Positions 1-14,739 of a stretch of DNA of 22,956 nucleotides are shown piece by piece (position 1 is the first letter of the stretch; each line of letters opens with the position of its first letter). A model generated the notes under the pieces. The model had not been told where the DNA came from, searched no databases, and saw only the letters and a program-made list of their open reading frames with translations. Source of the stretch: Bigelowiella natans CCMP2755 (taxonomy: Eukaryota > Cercozoa > Chlorarachniophyceae); assembly GCA_000320545.1 (NCBI GenBank), contig ADNK01001263.1:1-22956 (forward strand), given 5' to 3'. The position numbers and the translations under genes were made by a program.

Positions 1-942
1 CCCCCCCTCTCTCATGAAGATTGATACAGCATCGTTGATGGCGCATTCCGCTGAGGTTGCGGCCTCGCACGTGGGAATCCCGGGGATTTCGAATGTCAAG
101 AAGGACAACAAGGACGGATCCAACGGTGGTGGAGTTAGAGGAGAGCTTACTAGAGCTTAGGAGGGATAGCGGGGGGGGGAGAGGGGGTTGCTGCAATTGT
201 TGCGCAAATCCTCCTTTGTCATGGCAGTCTGCTCGGTGTGTCATTGGGGTTGGAGTAATCGTAGTTTTGACACGTCCTCTTCCTCGTTCTGTATGCCTTC
301 TTTCCCTCCCCAAATGTTGATGACGACGGTCCGTCTCAGGTGGGGGCGATGGTGGTGCAACGACCGACAGCACGAAAGAGAAGGAAAGTGCTAGCGGTAT
401 GTATACCCAGTGTCATAGTTGTGCACGTAGTTTATATTTTATATGAGAAGTCTATCCAGTACTGTACAGCATAAACCTCTTGTAACAAAGAATTCCTGAA
501 AATGCAATTTCACACTCCCATTGCGGACCCCTCTCCCCCCCTCCCCCACATAGACCCAACAGCTGCCAAGTCGTCTTTTCTAGATATGGGAAAGGCAGGA
601 GAGCGCAATGGCAATGCGACATTGTCATCGTCATCATCGTCATCATCATCGTCATCGTTGACGACGACGAAGCAAGCCCAAAACTCCAGCGAGTACGTGA
701 TGAACGAACACGATGATTAAGAAAGACAACATAAAAAGAGATGACATGCATTTATGGCCATTTACTCGCAAAAGAGTGTTATGCTGATGTATTAGACGGA
801 TGTAATGAAAGGTTATGCTGATGTATATACACATTGTTATGCTCGTAGGTCAACTTTGCAACAACAGCAGCAACAGCAAGCCAAGGCTGAAACTACTTCG
901 TCTCACTCGCTCCCCCCGGCCCCTCGAAGGATGCTCCAGTAG
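1..942 (+). CDS. 3' end of an unidentified gene with low-complexity C terminus (partial)
   Basis: The gene runs in from the left edge, so its N terminus is missing. Four exons join in phase: 1-125, 340-396, 554-692 and 849-942 (TAG at 940-942). Splice signals include a donor GTGGTG at 126, acceptor CTCAG at 339, donor GTATGT at 397 and a strong pyrimidine-rich acceptor ending at 553. The deduced tail is Gly/Asp/Ser/Thr-rich (NKDGSNGGGDGGATTDSTKE), then a run of 11 Ser, then seven Gln, ending PRRMLQ. An alternative is read-through of the third exon to a TAA at 718-720, ending MNEHDD. No domain is recognisable and I do not know its function. Matching phases and continuous low-complexity composition are the only evidence that this is coding. 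Confidence 0.5.
622..668 (+). repeat. TCA/TCG trinucleotide repeat coding for poly-Ser
   Basis: An imperfect run of TCA and TCG units codes for consecutive serines in the partial gene at the left edge, and passes into ACG threonine codons. Confidence 0.8.
778..826. repeat. Two copies of a 15-bp direct repeat
   Basis: The word GTTATGCTGATGTAT occurs at 778-792 and again at 812-826. A shortened copy (GTTATGCT) follows near 837. All lie in the proposed last intron of the partial gene. No function is evident. Confidence 0.7.
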
Positions 943-1676
943 AACGAGGTTATTGATGAAGATGGCGGTGTGCTGATAATGCGGATCAATAGATCGCACT
1001 GATCACTCTTGAGGGGACATGCGGAGTGCTGCATGTGTGCATCTTGCCAGAAGTTGACACATGTGTGAGTTTATTCGATCAGCATGCCACAGTCCAAATT
1101 ATAAAATAAGCGTTTCATGCCCCGCATGCGCCCATGCATGGTGACCAATATCTCTGCTAGCCTGGCGCGCAGAAGTTGCGCTGTGTCTATGTGATCAGAA
1201 ATTTGATACCACAGCATGCATCGCGGCATGCGATGCGTGTCGTGCTTGTCCGTATGACAGATTGCTCCAATTGTTGGCCTTCATTCGGGGCGCTATGCCA
1301 GCATGCATGCTGTTCAAATAAGCCTAAAATTGAAAATGTCTCCATACGGATGACTGACCATTGAACAAATTTAATTGATTAATCACATCCGTCATACATC
1401 ACGTCACGAACACACATGGGTTAGGCTCGCGAGTCGTATTCGCTGTGGTTGTAGACCACTAGCGACATTGCAGCTCGCTTTCGATCGATAGCCATGTTCA
1501 TACACATAGATATTATCATTGTTCTTGTTAATAAGCTGGAATTTCTATTTTTCGCACAACTCTATAAAACTTTATGATCTCGTCTTCATTACCTAACATC
1601 CTGTCGATGCTGTGCTCGTCGTGTTCTGAGAAACATTCACTGCTAATAAATTTTGGATACATGAATATCCATATGA
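943..1676. other. Gap between convergent genes, no gene seen
   Basis: This is the shared 3' side of the left-edge gene (+) and HYPK (-). I see no convincing exon. Between about 1110 and 1310 it holds many GCATGC and TGCATGC words. An AT-rich stretch lies near 1360-1380 and 1540-1680. Untranslated ends of both genes are expected here. Confidence 0.6.
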
Positions 1677-2119
1677 TCAAGCCATTAATCCTCGTACTGA
1701 CGCGATGACGTCATCCTTATGGATTTTTAGCGTTCTCTCGGCAGCTTCCTGCGACATTTCCATCTCTTTTACCAGGAATTGTACGTTTTGCTCTGAAATC
1801 TTTACTTTTGCCAATTCCCGTTCCCTGACACAGAAAAACAAAATATTAAAACCCTTATAGTCCGCTTCTATTTGGTTTCGTTACCTTTGACGACGAGCCT
1901 CGACTTCTTTCCGGTGACCATCCTGTATGCTACTTAACGCCTGAATGAAAGTGTTCGCTTTGTCAGTCTCCATTTTTCTTCGGTTCGAAAACAGTAGAAC
2001 AATTATTCAACCTTTTGTGCCTTTGCCTGGTCCACTCCCTCCTCCTCGACGTACTTATCGACCTCGGCGAGCTGCGATGCCTCGCGCGCTGCGGCCTTAT
2101 CAGCATTCTTGGCCTCCAT
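1677..2119 (-). CDS. HYPK: HYPK-like protein (NatA / nascent-chain associated, UBA-like C terminus)
   Basis: Three exons on the minus strand, 2119-2012, 1940-1885 and 1824-1677 (TGA), give a 103-residue protein; both introns are GT-AG, 71 and 60 bp. The C-terminal half has the HYPK pattern: RERELAKVKI, then a helix ending MEMSQEAAERTLKIHKDDV. The region EEEGVDQAKAQKALSSIQ aligns without gaps to the middle of animal HYPK, which fixes the first intron's phase. In animals and fungi HYPK binds the NatA N-terminal acetyltransferase and the ribosome and damps NatA activity. Start: Met at 2119 is the first ATG in the exon. A good acceptor (pyrimidine tract, then GTAG at 2126) sits just upstream, so a 5' untranslated or short extra coding exon is possible. 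Family lengths are about 110-130 residues. Confidence 0.85.
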
Positions 2120-3002
2120 TGCCAACTACGTGCGAAAAAAATGAGATATGGGAAAATCAAAATGTCGGTCTTATCCGCGATATTTTAATTTATCGGGGTT
2201 TCGGAGATTATTAGCGCAGGGCGGGATTCCTGAAAATCGAACGAAATGCAGACAGATTTGTGGGTGATTCGACGCACACGAGGTTCTTATCTGGGGAAAT
2301 TCAGATTTATCAGATGAAAGGTTGGATGAGAAATACCTTATTTTTGTAGATTATAAGACTTAGGACCTGGTCGTACATCAACAGTACATAACTATATAGA
2401 TTTTATTGATAAATTTGTACGAATTCCTACAGCTGCAGAAATGGCCGTACGGGGAGAATTTTGAACCCAGAAAAGGCATAACAGAATTTAATATTATGAT
2501 TAACGTCTTACTAATATGAATAACGACAATAAAATTTTGTGGTCGTAACTTTTTAATTATCACCTTTCGGGTTTTTGCTGGTGCGGATACGCGAGGCGCT
2601 GAGTCTGAAGCACATACACCTGCCCCCTCCCACTACATCTTCGGCTTGCCCCGAACAAGGTCCCCAAAACCTACCTCTTAATGTTGTTGATTAGAGAATA
2701 CGGTGGGTATGGGTTTGATGGTGTTCAAAAACTTCCCTGCCACAAAGACCCGGGGAAAAAAACTCATTATTGGCAAATACAGCTGAATGCGAGCAGCATC
2801 ATGTTCGCAGAGATGCTAGAAAGCTTTCTATTCACCATCGCGTGTGATTGATTCGACTGGCCTTCTCAACATAACTGTGTTCTTTGGGTTTATGAGAAAG
2901 GCCAAACTTTTTTAATAGAGAGCGAAATTATGCTGTTTCTAAATCTGAACTCACGTAATTGCATGCTACCAGGTCAAACCACACGACTTTCTCGCGGGAG
3001 AG
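2120..3002. promoter_or_regulatory. Gap between divergent HYPK and NOP58
   Basis: About 880 bp lie between the HYPK start (-) and the NOP58 start (+). It is AT-rich at 2330-2560 and must hold the promoters of both genes, and possibly a 5' untranslated exon of HYPK (acceptor at 2126). No clear TATA box or coding exon was recognised. Confidence 0.4.
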
Positions 3003-5013
3003 ATGCTAGTTCTCTTCGAGGCCGCGGCAGGCTATGCGCTCTTTAAATTGAGCGACAAAGGCGCGCTCAAGAATGTTGACAACCTGAAAAAACAATTCGA
3101 GACGCCTGAAGCTGCATCCAAGATGTAACTTAATAGCTAGCTGCCTCATCACCACTTTCGACATTAACTCCAATCACCTGCCTGCATCATCCCTCAAGTA
3201 ACATTGTGTCGTAGAACTGAACGTTTTTTCGTCTGTCAGGGTGAAGTTGAAGGCCTTCAAGAAATTCAAGGACACGACGAAGGCTCTGAAAGCAGCTGCT
3301 GCCATCTGCGAGGGCAAGCTCGACAAGAACCTTGAGAAGTTTCTACAAAAGAAGGGACCGAAGGAGGGGAAGGGGAAGCTGGCTGTGATGGATAGCAAGC
3401 TGGGGAATCTTATTAAGAAGAAATTAGGAATCCAGTGCCTCTACAACGACTCGGTGATCGATCTGATGCGCGGGATCCGACAACAAATGGACAGTCTGCT
3501 GAATCTCCCCGCAGCAGAGAAGATGGCGTTCCAGCTAGGTCTCTCGCACAGCCTCGCGCGGTTCAAGTTAAAGTTTAGCCCGGACAAGGTCGACACGATG
3601 ATCATCCAGGCGATAGGTACATGCACTAGAAGTAACAGTAGTGATAGTAATTGTACTCGTCGTAGCCACCGTCGTCCTTCAATATCGTCGTGGGGAGTCA
3701 CGAGGGTTGTCAGAGTGCTAGCAAGCTCTAGCTGCCTACCGCTGCCACCTATTAGATTTCACCTTTCTGGTCCCCCCCCCTCTCTCTCTCTCTGCGTATT
3801 GCAACCATCCCTCCCCATTTACTCCATCTTCTCGGGGACACCTTTCATCGAAAATGAATACCCAACACCACCCTTCTCTCATATCCGTAATATCCCCATT
3901 AGCTCTCTCTCCCTCTCTCTCCCTCTCTCCTTCCTTCCATATAAAAACATATTTCAAAACTCATCGCCGTCCGCCCCCCCCCCCCCGTATTCTCCTTCAG
4001 CGCTCCTGGACGAGCTAGACAAGGAGCTGAACACGTACGCCATGCGCGTGCGGGAGTGGTACGGGTGGCACTTCCCGGAGATGGTGAAAGTCGTCACAGA
4101 CAACCTCATGTACGCGAAGTCGGTCAAGGCCATGGGCGTGCGCACCAACGCCAAGAACATCGACTTCTCCGACATCCTGCCCGAGGAGGTGGAGAAGGAG
4201 CTCAAGGAGACCGCCGAGATCTCCATGGGCACGGAGATCGCGGAGGAGGATATCATGAACATCCAGCAGCTGTGCATCCAGGTGATCAACCTGACGGAGT
4301 ACCGGGCGCAGCTCTTCGACTACCTGAAGAACCGCATGAACGCCATCGCACCGAACCTCTCCCACATGGTCGGGGAGCTCGTCGGCGCGCGGCTCATCGC
4401 GCACGCAGGCAGCCTCATCAGCCTGGCCAAGTCGCCGGCCTCCACCGTGCAGATCCTCGGCGCGGAGAAGGCGCTCTTCCGCGCGCTCAAGACGAAGCAC
4501 GAGACGCCCAAGTACGGTCTGATCTACCACGCGTCGCTCGTCGGCCAGGCCGCGCCCAAGCACAAAGGAAAGATCTCGCGTATGCTGGCAGCGAAGACCG
4601 CGCTGGCGACCAGAACGGACGCCCTCGGCGACGCGGAGGGGGTTACCGTGGGACTGGAAGGAAGGGAGAAGGTCGAGGAGAGGCTGAGGCAGCTTGAGGG
4701 GGGGCAGCTGCGGCAGATAAGCGGCACGGGAAAGTCGAACGTTACACAGAAGAAGTACGCGAAGCCGGAGACCGCGGGGCAGACGTACAACCCGGCGGCT
4801 GACATGACCACCACAGCCGCGAAGAAAAGGCCGCGCGACGAGGAGGACGAGAAGGAGGCGGCGACGAAGAAGAAGAAGGCGAAGAAGGAGAAGGGGGAGA
4901 AGAAGAAGAAGGTGAAGAAGGAGAACGGCGAGAAGAAAAAGAAGAAGAAGAAAAAGGACAAGGACGGAGATGAGAAACCCAAGAAGAAAAAGAAAGCTAA
5001 GAAAGAGAAGTAA
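3003..5013 (+). CDS. NOP58: NOP58, box C/D snoRNP core protein
   Basis: Three exons, 3003-3124, 3240-3616 and 4001-5013 (TAA), give 503 residues, close to yeast and human Nop58 (about 510-530). The start MLVLFEAAAGYALFK is the typical N-terminal domain. Next comes the coiled-coil segment ELNTYAMRVREWYGWHFPE (about 175-193), then the NOP RNA-binding domain with ARLIAHAGSL and GAEKALFRALKTK (about 320-332), then a long Lys/Glu KKE tail from about residue 440. Nop58 pairs with Nop56, fibrillarin and the 15.5K protein in nucleolar particles that 2'-O-methylate rRNA. It is Nop58 rather than Nop56 by the N terminus and the spacing. The second intron (3617-4000) has no in-frame stop and is a multiple of three; the family alignment shows it must be removed. 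Confidence 0.96.
3617..4000 (+). other. NOP58 intron 2, open in frame, CT- and C-rich
   Basis: A GT-AG intron of 384 bp (128 codons) with CT repeats near 3780 and 3905 and a C-run near 3976-3986, ending TCCTTCAG. It contains no stop in the NOP58 frame. Its translation is Ser/Pro-rich and unlike any Nop58, and joining the flanks restores the conserved ALLDELDKELNTY. Confidence 0.9.
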
Positions 5014-5731
5014 AATAATAACAATAATGAATGCTGTTCCTATGAGCTAGCTAGCTTCCGTTGTAGTTAGGTTGTGGATTGTCGCAGTCGAAGAAGAAGA
5101 AGAACAAGAAGAAGCAAACAGCAGTGTAGATAGAACCCCATTTTAGTCGTATTACTAGTTCGGCGAGAGAGATGAAAAAAATAGGGACACAGCGAATTCA
5201 CAATGCTGAGAAGACGCATCACCCTGTGTTCATTTATGGTTTCGCTCATGCAAGTGACAAATAAGCACGGTAATTGCAAATTGTCCACAAGCTGCAAGAA
5301 AAAACAGACGAACCATGCATGCTTTGAGTTACGATGTCACAATGCGTCACGTTAGTCATTGCGCCTGCTCCGCTTCACGATGCCTAGCTAGTGTTAGCTA
5401 GCTAGGCCCGATTAGCCGGTTTGTGCACATCGTTACGCAGTCCGGCGCGGAGATGTGCAGTGCACTTCTTCAGCAAGCATCGTGCAATGCTCGATTTGCA
5501 TTTGAACATTTGAAGCGGCCGCGTCGCATCCGCCTGCATGCATTGTCATGGATGGCCAGTCGAATATGCGTAATCGAAACATGCATGTGCACGTGTAGCT
5601 ACGCTTTGATCATCGCAAACCCGCATGTTTATTTCCATCTTCGCGACGGCTTTGGTTCATTCACACTCTGTGGTTACAGTTGCGCATGTGACAGAATGTG
5701 CTGAGTCATGCCGCTAGGGCTTTTTCTTGCC
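5014..5731. other. Gap between convergent NOP58 and GS-1
   Basis: This is a shared 3' region. It holds an AAGAAG-type purine run at 5090-5117, GCTAGCTAGC at 5046-5055 and several TGCATGC-like words at 5314-5330, 5535-5545 and 5578-5592. No exon with family resemblance was found. Confidence 0.6.
5383..5406. repeat. Short inverted repeat, CCTAGCTA / TAGCTAGG
   Basis: Arms at 5383-5390 and 5399-5406 are perfect complements with an 8-base loop. They lie in the convergent gap between NOP58 and GS-1. They could form a hairpin in read-through RNA but may simply reflect the CTAG-rich background. Confidence 0.6.
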
Positions 5732-8083
5732 CTAAGGAGCAGTCTTAGTTCCTGCACCAGCAACGTCGGCCATCGATTTGATTTTGAGGTCTGATCCTTG
5801 AGTGATGCTGAGCTCAGCAAGGTCAACATCTCCACAGCATGTCTGTACAAGGAGCCGAGTCACAATGTATGGGCAGCAATTGGCTGCTGGTCTACGATCT
5901 TCAAAGTAGCCGCAGCCTTTCTTGTGAGTTTCAGTGGGAATCCGAATGCTTGAGCCGCGATCTGCGATTCCAAAGCTAAACTGCTCCATTGACGCAGTTT
6001 CATGTTTCCCCGTCAGCCTAATCATGGATATTAGTGTTGGGTATGTGCTTGCTTGATGCAACACGTATCAGCTGCGAAGGATACTCAGTGTTACCTCTCT
6101 TCATTTCCCTCTCCATAGGCTGAGATGTGCTTTTTGTGCGTCATCTCCAATTTGATAAGCATCTTCTTTATTATCTGAATAATTGAAAAGAAATTCGTAT
6201 TTTTATGTCAATCGGATATGAAAGTTCAGAGGAGGATGGGGATTGGAGATTGATTATTTTGCTACTGACTTCCGCTCCGCTGTCTTTCGATCGCGTTCCC
6301 TTCGTTGAGAAGTTCGCATGACACCCAGCACCGTTCCAATCTCCTTTCATTGGCTTCGGAGCGAAGCTGATATTGATGTTGTAGAATTCGGAGCATCGAT
6401 ACAACAAGTATCTAATACGTAAAACAACGAACATATGCATCATCATGCAAGGTTGTCCGATCTCCGTGGCAAAGGATGTAAGCAGGGGGAGTCTTTTCAA
6501 ACCTTGCAAACCACAAATCATCTCCCATCCGGATACCTTCGCACGGGCCTACCTGTACAAGGGGGATGATAATAAATGGAAGGAAGAAGAATCATATTCC
6601 TCTCTTCACACCTTTGCATCTAAAGAGAGCAAAGCGGGTAAGACAAATAGTAGAAGACAGATAGAGTGAGGAGAATAGAGAGACCTGGAACTCCCATTGT
6701 GACGGCATAACCTCGGCATTTATGCCTGAGATCTTGACCCCAGCGTACAAGCAGCAACGAAGATGCGCCTCTGCAAGCTCCCGGCCTTTAGCATTTCCAG
6801 TACCGACCTAGTTTATCACTCTGATTAGATATTGGTTACGTCGTATGTACAGCTTGTATCACACTAATATTAGAGAAGTACCCCGCAGTAATATTGTCCC
6901 TGAGATTGAGCAAATCCAGTCTTTGGGAAACCCAGAGGTTTCGTCTGGTAAGGTTTATCGTGGAACATGGTGTATTCTTGCTCAAGACCGAACCAGGGCT
7001 CATGAGTCTAGTAGAAGTAGAAGTAGTAGTAGTAGTAGTAGTAGCATCGTCACATAAATGATTAATTGCTTTCATGTGCATGGGGATTAATGATTAAATT
7101 GGCAATGAAGAGATATACTTTGAATTTTTCCATCGCTTCCATACAGGCTGCTCTGTGGTTTGTAGGCAGTGGGATTCCCAGAGAGTCATATGCATCACAA
7201 AGGACAATGACATTATCTCCTTTCCTGAAAGGGTCTCTATAGATACGACGAGGTCGAATCATTACCTATTCAAAATGAGTATGAATGATATGTTACATCT
7301 GCGTCTGGTTTCAGCTGCTAGCGCTAACTGCAAAACTAATCGATTATTCTTTGGCGTGTTACTCAGAAATGTTTGCATGACATGAAGCTGAACTCGAAAA
7401 TCACCACCTCAGAATTATTTCCTGGGGCTTGGCCGGTGCTGGATCCATCGTAGTTCCATTCTGGGAGCTTTTTAACATCTTCGGTTCCTGGCTTTACCTT
7501 GAAATCCAGCGTGCGAGATTTGGATCTGTACCCCCCCGAAATGATGATATCTTCATTTTGACAAAATATTGATGATAGTGAATATATGTTTACCGAAGAT
7601 CCCAGAGAGATCCTCCTAGCCAGATATACTCTGCAATTATCTACATAGAAGAAAGAGGCCTAGAGTGTCACTTTAGCATGGCGTAGGACATATACAAATG
7701 ACGAACCTTTCCATTAAGCTCTTGAGGAGCAATCATTACGTTTCCCATGGCCTTTTTTTTCTTCTGAAACGATTAGAGGGGAAATTACCACGAATATCAC
7801 GAATCAGAAACGATCAGGATAAGCGATCGTTGTAAAACCTACGTCTTGAACGTATTTCTGTCCTGGTGGAACATAAGCTTCCCCATTTTTGCTGGGCGAA
7901 TCTCCATTCTCACGAGGAGGAGCACGGCTTACGGACTTGCTGCCCGAGTTCGTTGTGGAATTGCAAGCTCCCTATTGTCATTTAGTATCAATTTATTGTA
8001 TCTTTCGAATAAGTTTTTCCGAGGACATTCTGTGCTGTCCTAACTAGCGAAAGGGATGGGAGGGGGGGGGAGCCTCGTACCAT
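5732..8083 (-). CDS. Type II glutamine synthetase, copy 1 (GS-1), acylation-type N terminus
   Basis: Makes glutamine from glutamate, ammonia and ATP. Twelve exons, read downward: 8083-8081, 7971-7843, 7763-7707, 7640-7594, 7525-7408, 7265-7119, 7007-6882, 6807-6685, 6552-6503, 6411-6270, 6174-6095, 6017-5732; 435 residues. Family motifs in order: [71 protein letters not shown] and [11 protein letters not shown]. All the acidic metal and substrate residues I expect are present. Unusual: the ATG sits alone in an exon, and the next exon begins GACNSTT, giving MGACNS, a myristoylation-type start. Then come about 40 extra residues, four Lys and the catalytic core. The C terminus extends about 33 residues past TCC and ends GTKTAP. 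Usual length is 350-375. It is divergent with the kinase gene. Confidence 0.95.
5833..7803. repeat. Inverted repeat, left arm (GS-1 body)
   Basis: This segment, from the last exon into the intron after the N-terminal exon, is nearly identical, introns included, to the reverse complement of 14865-16863. Differences are scattered point changes, small indels and trinucleotide-repeat length. Similarity drops abruptly on both sides. Confidence 0.93.
7008..7052 (-). repeat. CTA/CTT trinucleotide repeat at a splice acceptor of GS-1
   Basis: On the gene strand a run of CTA units, partly CTT, leads straight into the TAG acceptor before the exon starting at 7007. The matching GS-2 intron has a shorter, differently interrupted version at 15648-15675. 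Confidence 0.8.
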
Positions 8084-8415
8084 GGCCAAAGATTGTGTGG
8101 AAGAGAGCGCTTCCGGAAGAAGCTGCAGGCAAAATCCCCTACGTTTTCACAAGAAATGACGAAAATCGGTTGTCTTTCGGGTGAGTTTGGAGATGTCTTC
8201 GCCCGTTTCTTACTTAGTGTTGCTGCATTGCGCAAGATGTTGCGGATTTCCGTGGAAATTGAAAGTGATTTGGATACCCCTCCCAGTGTTCGCCCTGCGT
8301 TTTTAGAATCCTTGAAACGAACCGCTATTTATCCCTGCGACATGCTCGGGTTCGCCGAATTTAGTAGGGAAGGAAACTTCAAGCAGCTGTGTTGGAAAGA
8401 GGGCAAGGGCGAAAC
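8084..8415. promoter_or_regulatory. Divergent promoter between GS-1 and the kinase gene
   Basis: Only 332 bp separate the two start codons, so the promoters probably overlap. A perfect 10-bp palindrome, CTTCCGGAAG, lies at 8110-8119, 27 bp from the GS-1 start. No TATA box was recognised. Being head to head suggests possible co-regulation, which is inference. Confidence 0.45.
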
Positions 8416-12813
<4,398 letters not shown>

Positions 12814-13964
12814 TTGTGTGATTTTCATGAGTGGACAGTGCCAAAAATTTCGAAAAATGATCTGAAGCAGGCTGGGAAAAAAATTATAAAATATGTTACA
12901 ATGTCTACAGTAGTTCGAAAGATTTTGCCGATGAGCAGAGTGAGCTCGGTTCGATTCACCATGACAAGATGACGCACCACGTGATGATTGTGTGGTGAGC
13001 AAGTAAGGGGAACATGTCACGCGGCACAAATGAAGTGCATGTGGCAGATGCGCTTGCATCATGGCTTGACTTCTGTGTCTCAACACATGCATTTCTAGAT
13101 TTGCATTGTTTCACAATTCGCATTTGCATCAACTCTAGAGCTAGCAGCAGGTCTTCAGATTGGACATGGGCTAGCAGGGTGCACCTGTCATTCAATTGTG
13201 CTAGCCATGGTGTGGATGCATGCATGTGAAAGATGTTGCAATTAGGCAATTGCGCGCAGCTAGACAGGACAGCCACACCCATTTGCTAGTTTGGTGCAAC
13301 ACAACAGTTGACACAAACTAGCACAGTGTTTTGTTCGATCTGTGAACCATGGCTTTCACTAGCTGGCGCAGCATCGCACAGCACTGGAGCAGCTTGCCAC
13401 AGAAAGATCCATTTCAAATCTGTTGCACGGTCCAATTGTGCACGCGCATTGAATGAGCGAATGAATCATGAAAGAAACATTCTAGCGTTTCCAACGGTCC
13501 ATTCTGGCATTGTGAGCCAAAGAAGAACAATCAGAAGCACACATTGCTAGATTGTCATGTCATGTGTGTGCCTAGAAGATGTGGCAAGAACTGGAGAACA
13601 CGAAGCAGTTTCTTGATGACAAGCTGCATGGAAGGTCACACCAACATTCAAGTCTGTGAGTAGATCTAGAGAATTTCAGCCCTCATCCACAGCTCCAGAG
13701 CGGTTGGTGTCACTTGTGTGACTCAAAGAAAATTGATCTCCTTGGAAAACTCGCTTCTCTCTTGTGAGGCCACTTGGATCCAGAGGTCTTCAGGTGCTGG
13801 TTTTGAACGAAAGTCCGGTCGTCTACCCTCTCTCAATCATCCTTCGGAGAAAAATCAGGTGGGCACAGGAATCAATCTGCACACAGCAAACATCGTCCAG
13901 CTCGTGTTGTCAAAAAAACAAACACACTCGGAAACACGCAAAATTGTCCCCATTCCTCCATCGA

Positions 13965-14064
13965 GAGAAAAGGAGAAGAAGAAGAAGAAGAGGGAGAAGA
14001 AGAAGAAGAGGGAGAAGGAGGAGGAGGAGGAGGAGGAGGAGGAGGAGGAGGAGGAGGAGGAGAC
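13965..14064. repeat. GAA/GAG purine microsatellite
   Basis: About 100 bp of AGAAGA units, then pure GAG units, on the plus strand. Open frames across it spell Lys/Glu or Arg runs and are repeat artefacts. Confidence 0.95.
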
Positions 14065-14733
14065 GGGAGAGCCACAACACGTGTGTCCTGAGTGAACGAA
14101 CGAGTGGGCAGCATTGTGAAGCGGTTCCTGAGAACGACAAGAACCAGATCAGCATGCAGCTGAGAGGATCATGAGTCACGCCAACTCATCCGTGACTTCT
14201 CCCATGAACAAGACCTCCATGAAAAGTTAAGGGTTCGTTTCACATCCGCCGGCCACAGCACATGGAAGATGGACGGATGTGACCTGGCAGGCGCAAGAGA
14301 GCGCGAGGACAATCAGAACAGCGGCGCGCGCTTCCGATGCTCCAAAAAAATGCCCACAAAACCACGAGGTTCGTCTCCTGAAACACTCGTCATTCCATGG
14401 CATTTCAGAATAGCGACAAAGATTTTTAGCGAAAATTCAAAATTTGCCGCCGTTCTGTGTCACATGGTCACATGCACAGCTTCCTTCGCCGGATCGCTAG
14501 CTTTTCCCATCAATAAGCTTAGGGCATTTTCCCCGTACGACAACCTTCTGAAGGGCACACATCGCTAAAATCGTCGAGCAGTTTTCGCTTTTCGGACGGA
14601 GCTGTTCCAAGCTGTTCATGTTCCGGCTCATATTTCAGTTCCCCCCAATGATTCTCACCGTCGCCGACTGTTAGGGGAGGTCTGCCCAGGGAAGCAGTTT
14701 TGGAAAACTCAGCGTGTTTCTAGTTTTTACGGG

Positions 14734-14739
14734 CACGTG
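14734..14739. promoter_or_regulatory. G-box-like palindrome upstream of GS-2
   Basis: CACGTG (followed by G) lies 12 bp before the GS-2 start codon, the form bound by bHLH and bZIP factors in many eukaryotes. The equivalent place in GS-1 has no such word. A six-base motif can be chance. Confidence 0.3.

Noticed and set aside
4015-4697. Long frames overlapping NOP58 exon 3 on both strands (182 and 213 codons)
   Set aside because: They are shadows of a GC-rich, codon-biased exon; their products are Arg- or Leu-rich and match nothing, while NOP58 is certain.
4524-5024. Phe/Ser-rich antisense frame over the NOP58 tail
   Set aside because: It is the reverse reading of the AAG/GAG-rich KKE tail.
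5423-5704. 93-codon frame between NOP58 and GS-1
   Set aside because: Cys/His/Met-rich product of CATGC-word DNA in a shared 3' region; no homology seen.
12945-12960. GGTTCGATTC resembling a tRNA T-loop
   Set aside because: The flanking bases do not pair into a T-stem and no acceptor or anticodon stem could be built.
13718-14174. Frames with Lys/Glu or Arg runs over the GAA/GAG repeat
   Set aside because: The coding appearance comes from the purine microsatellite; no domain and no splice context.
14269-14568. 99-codon frame upstream of GS-2
   Set aside because: No family motif, no convincing splice partners; it lies in the probable promoter region.
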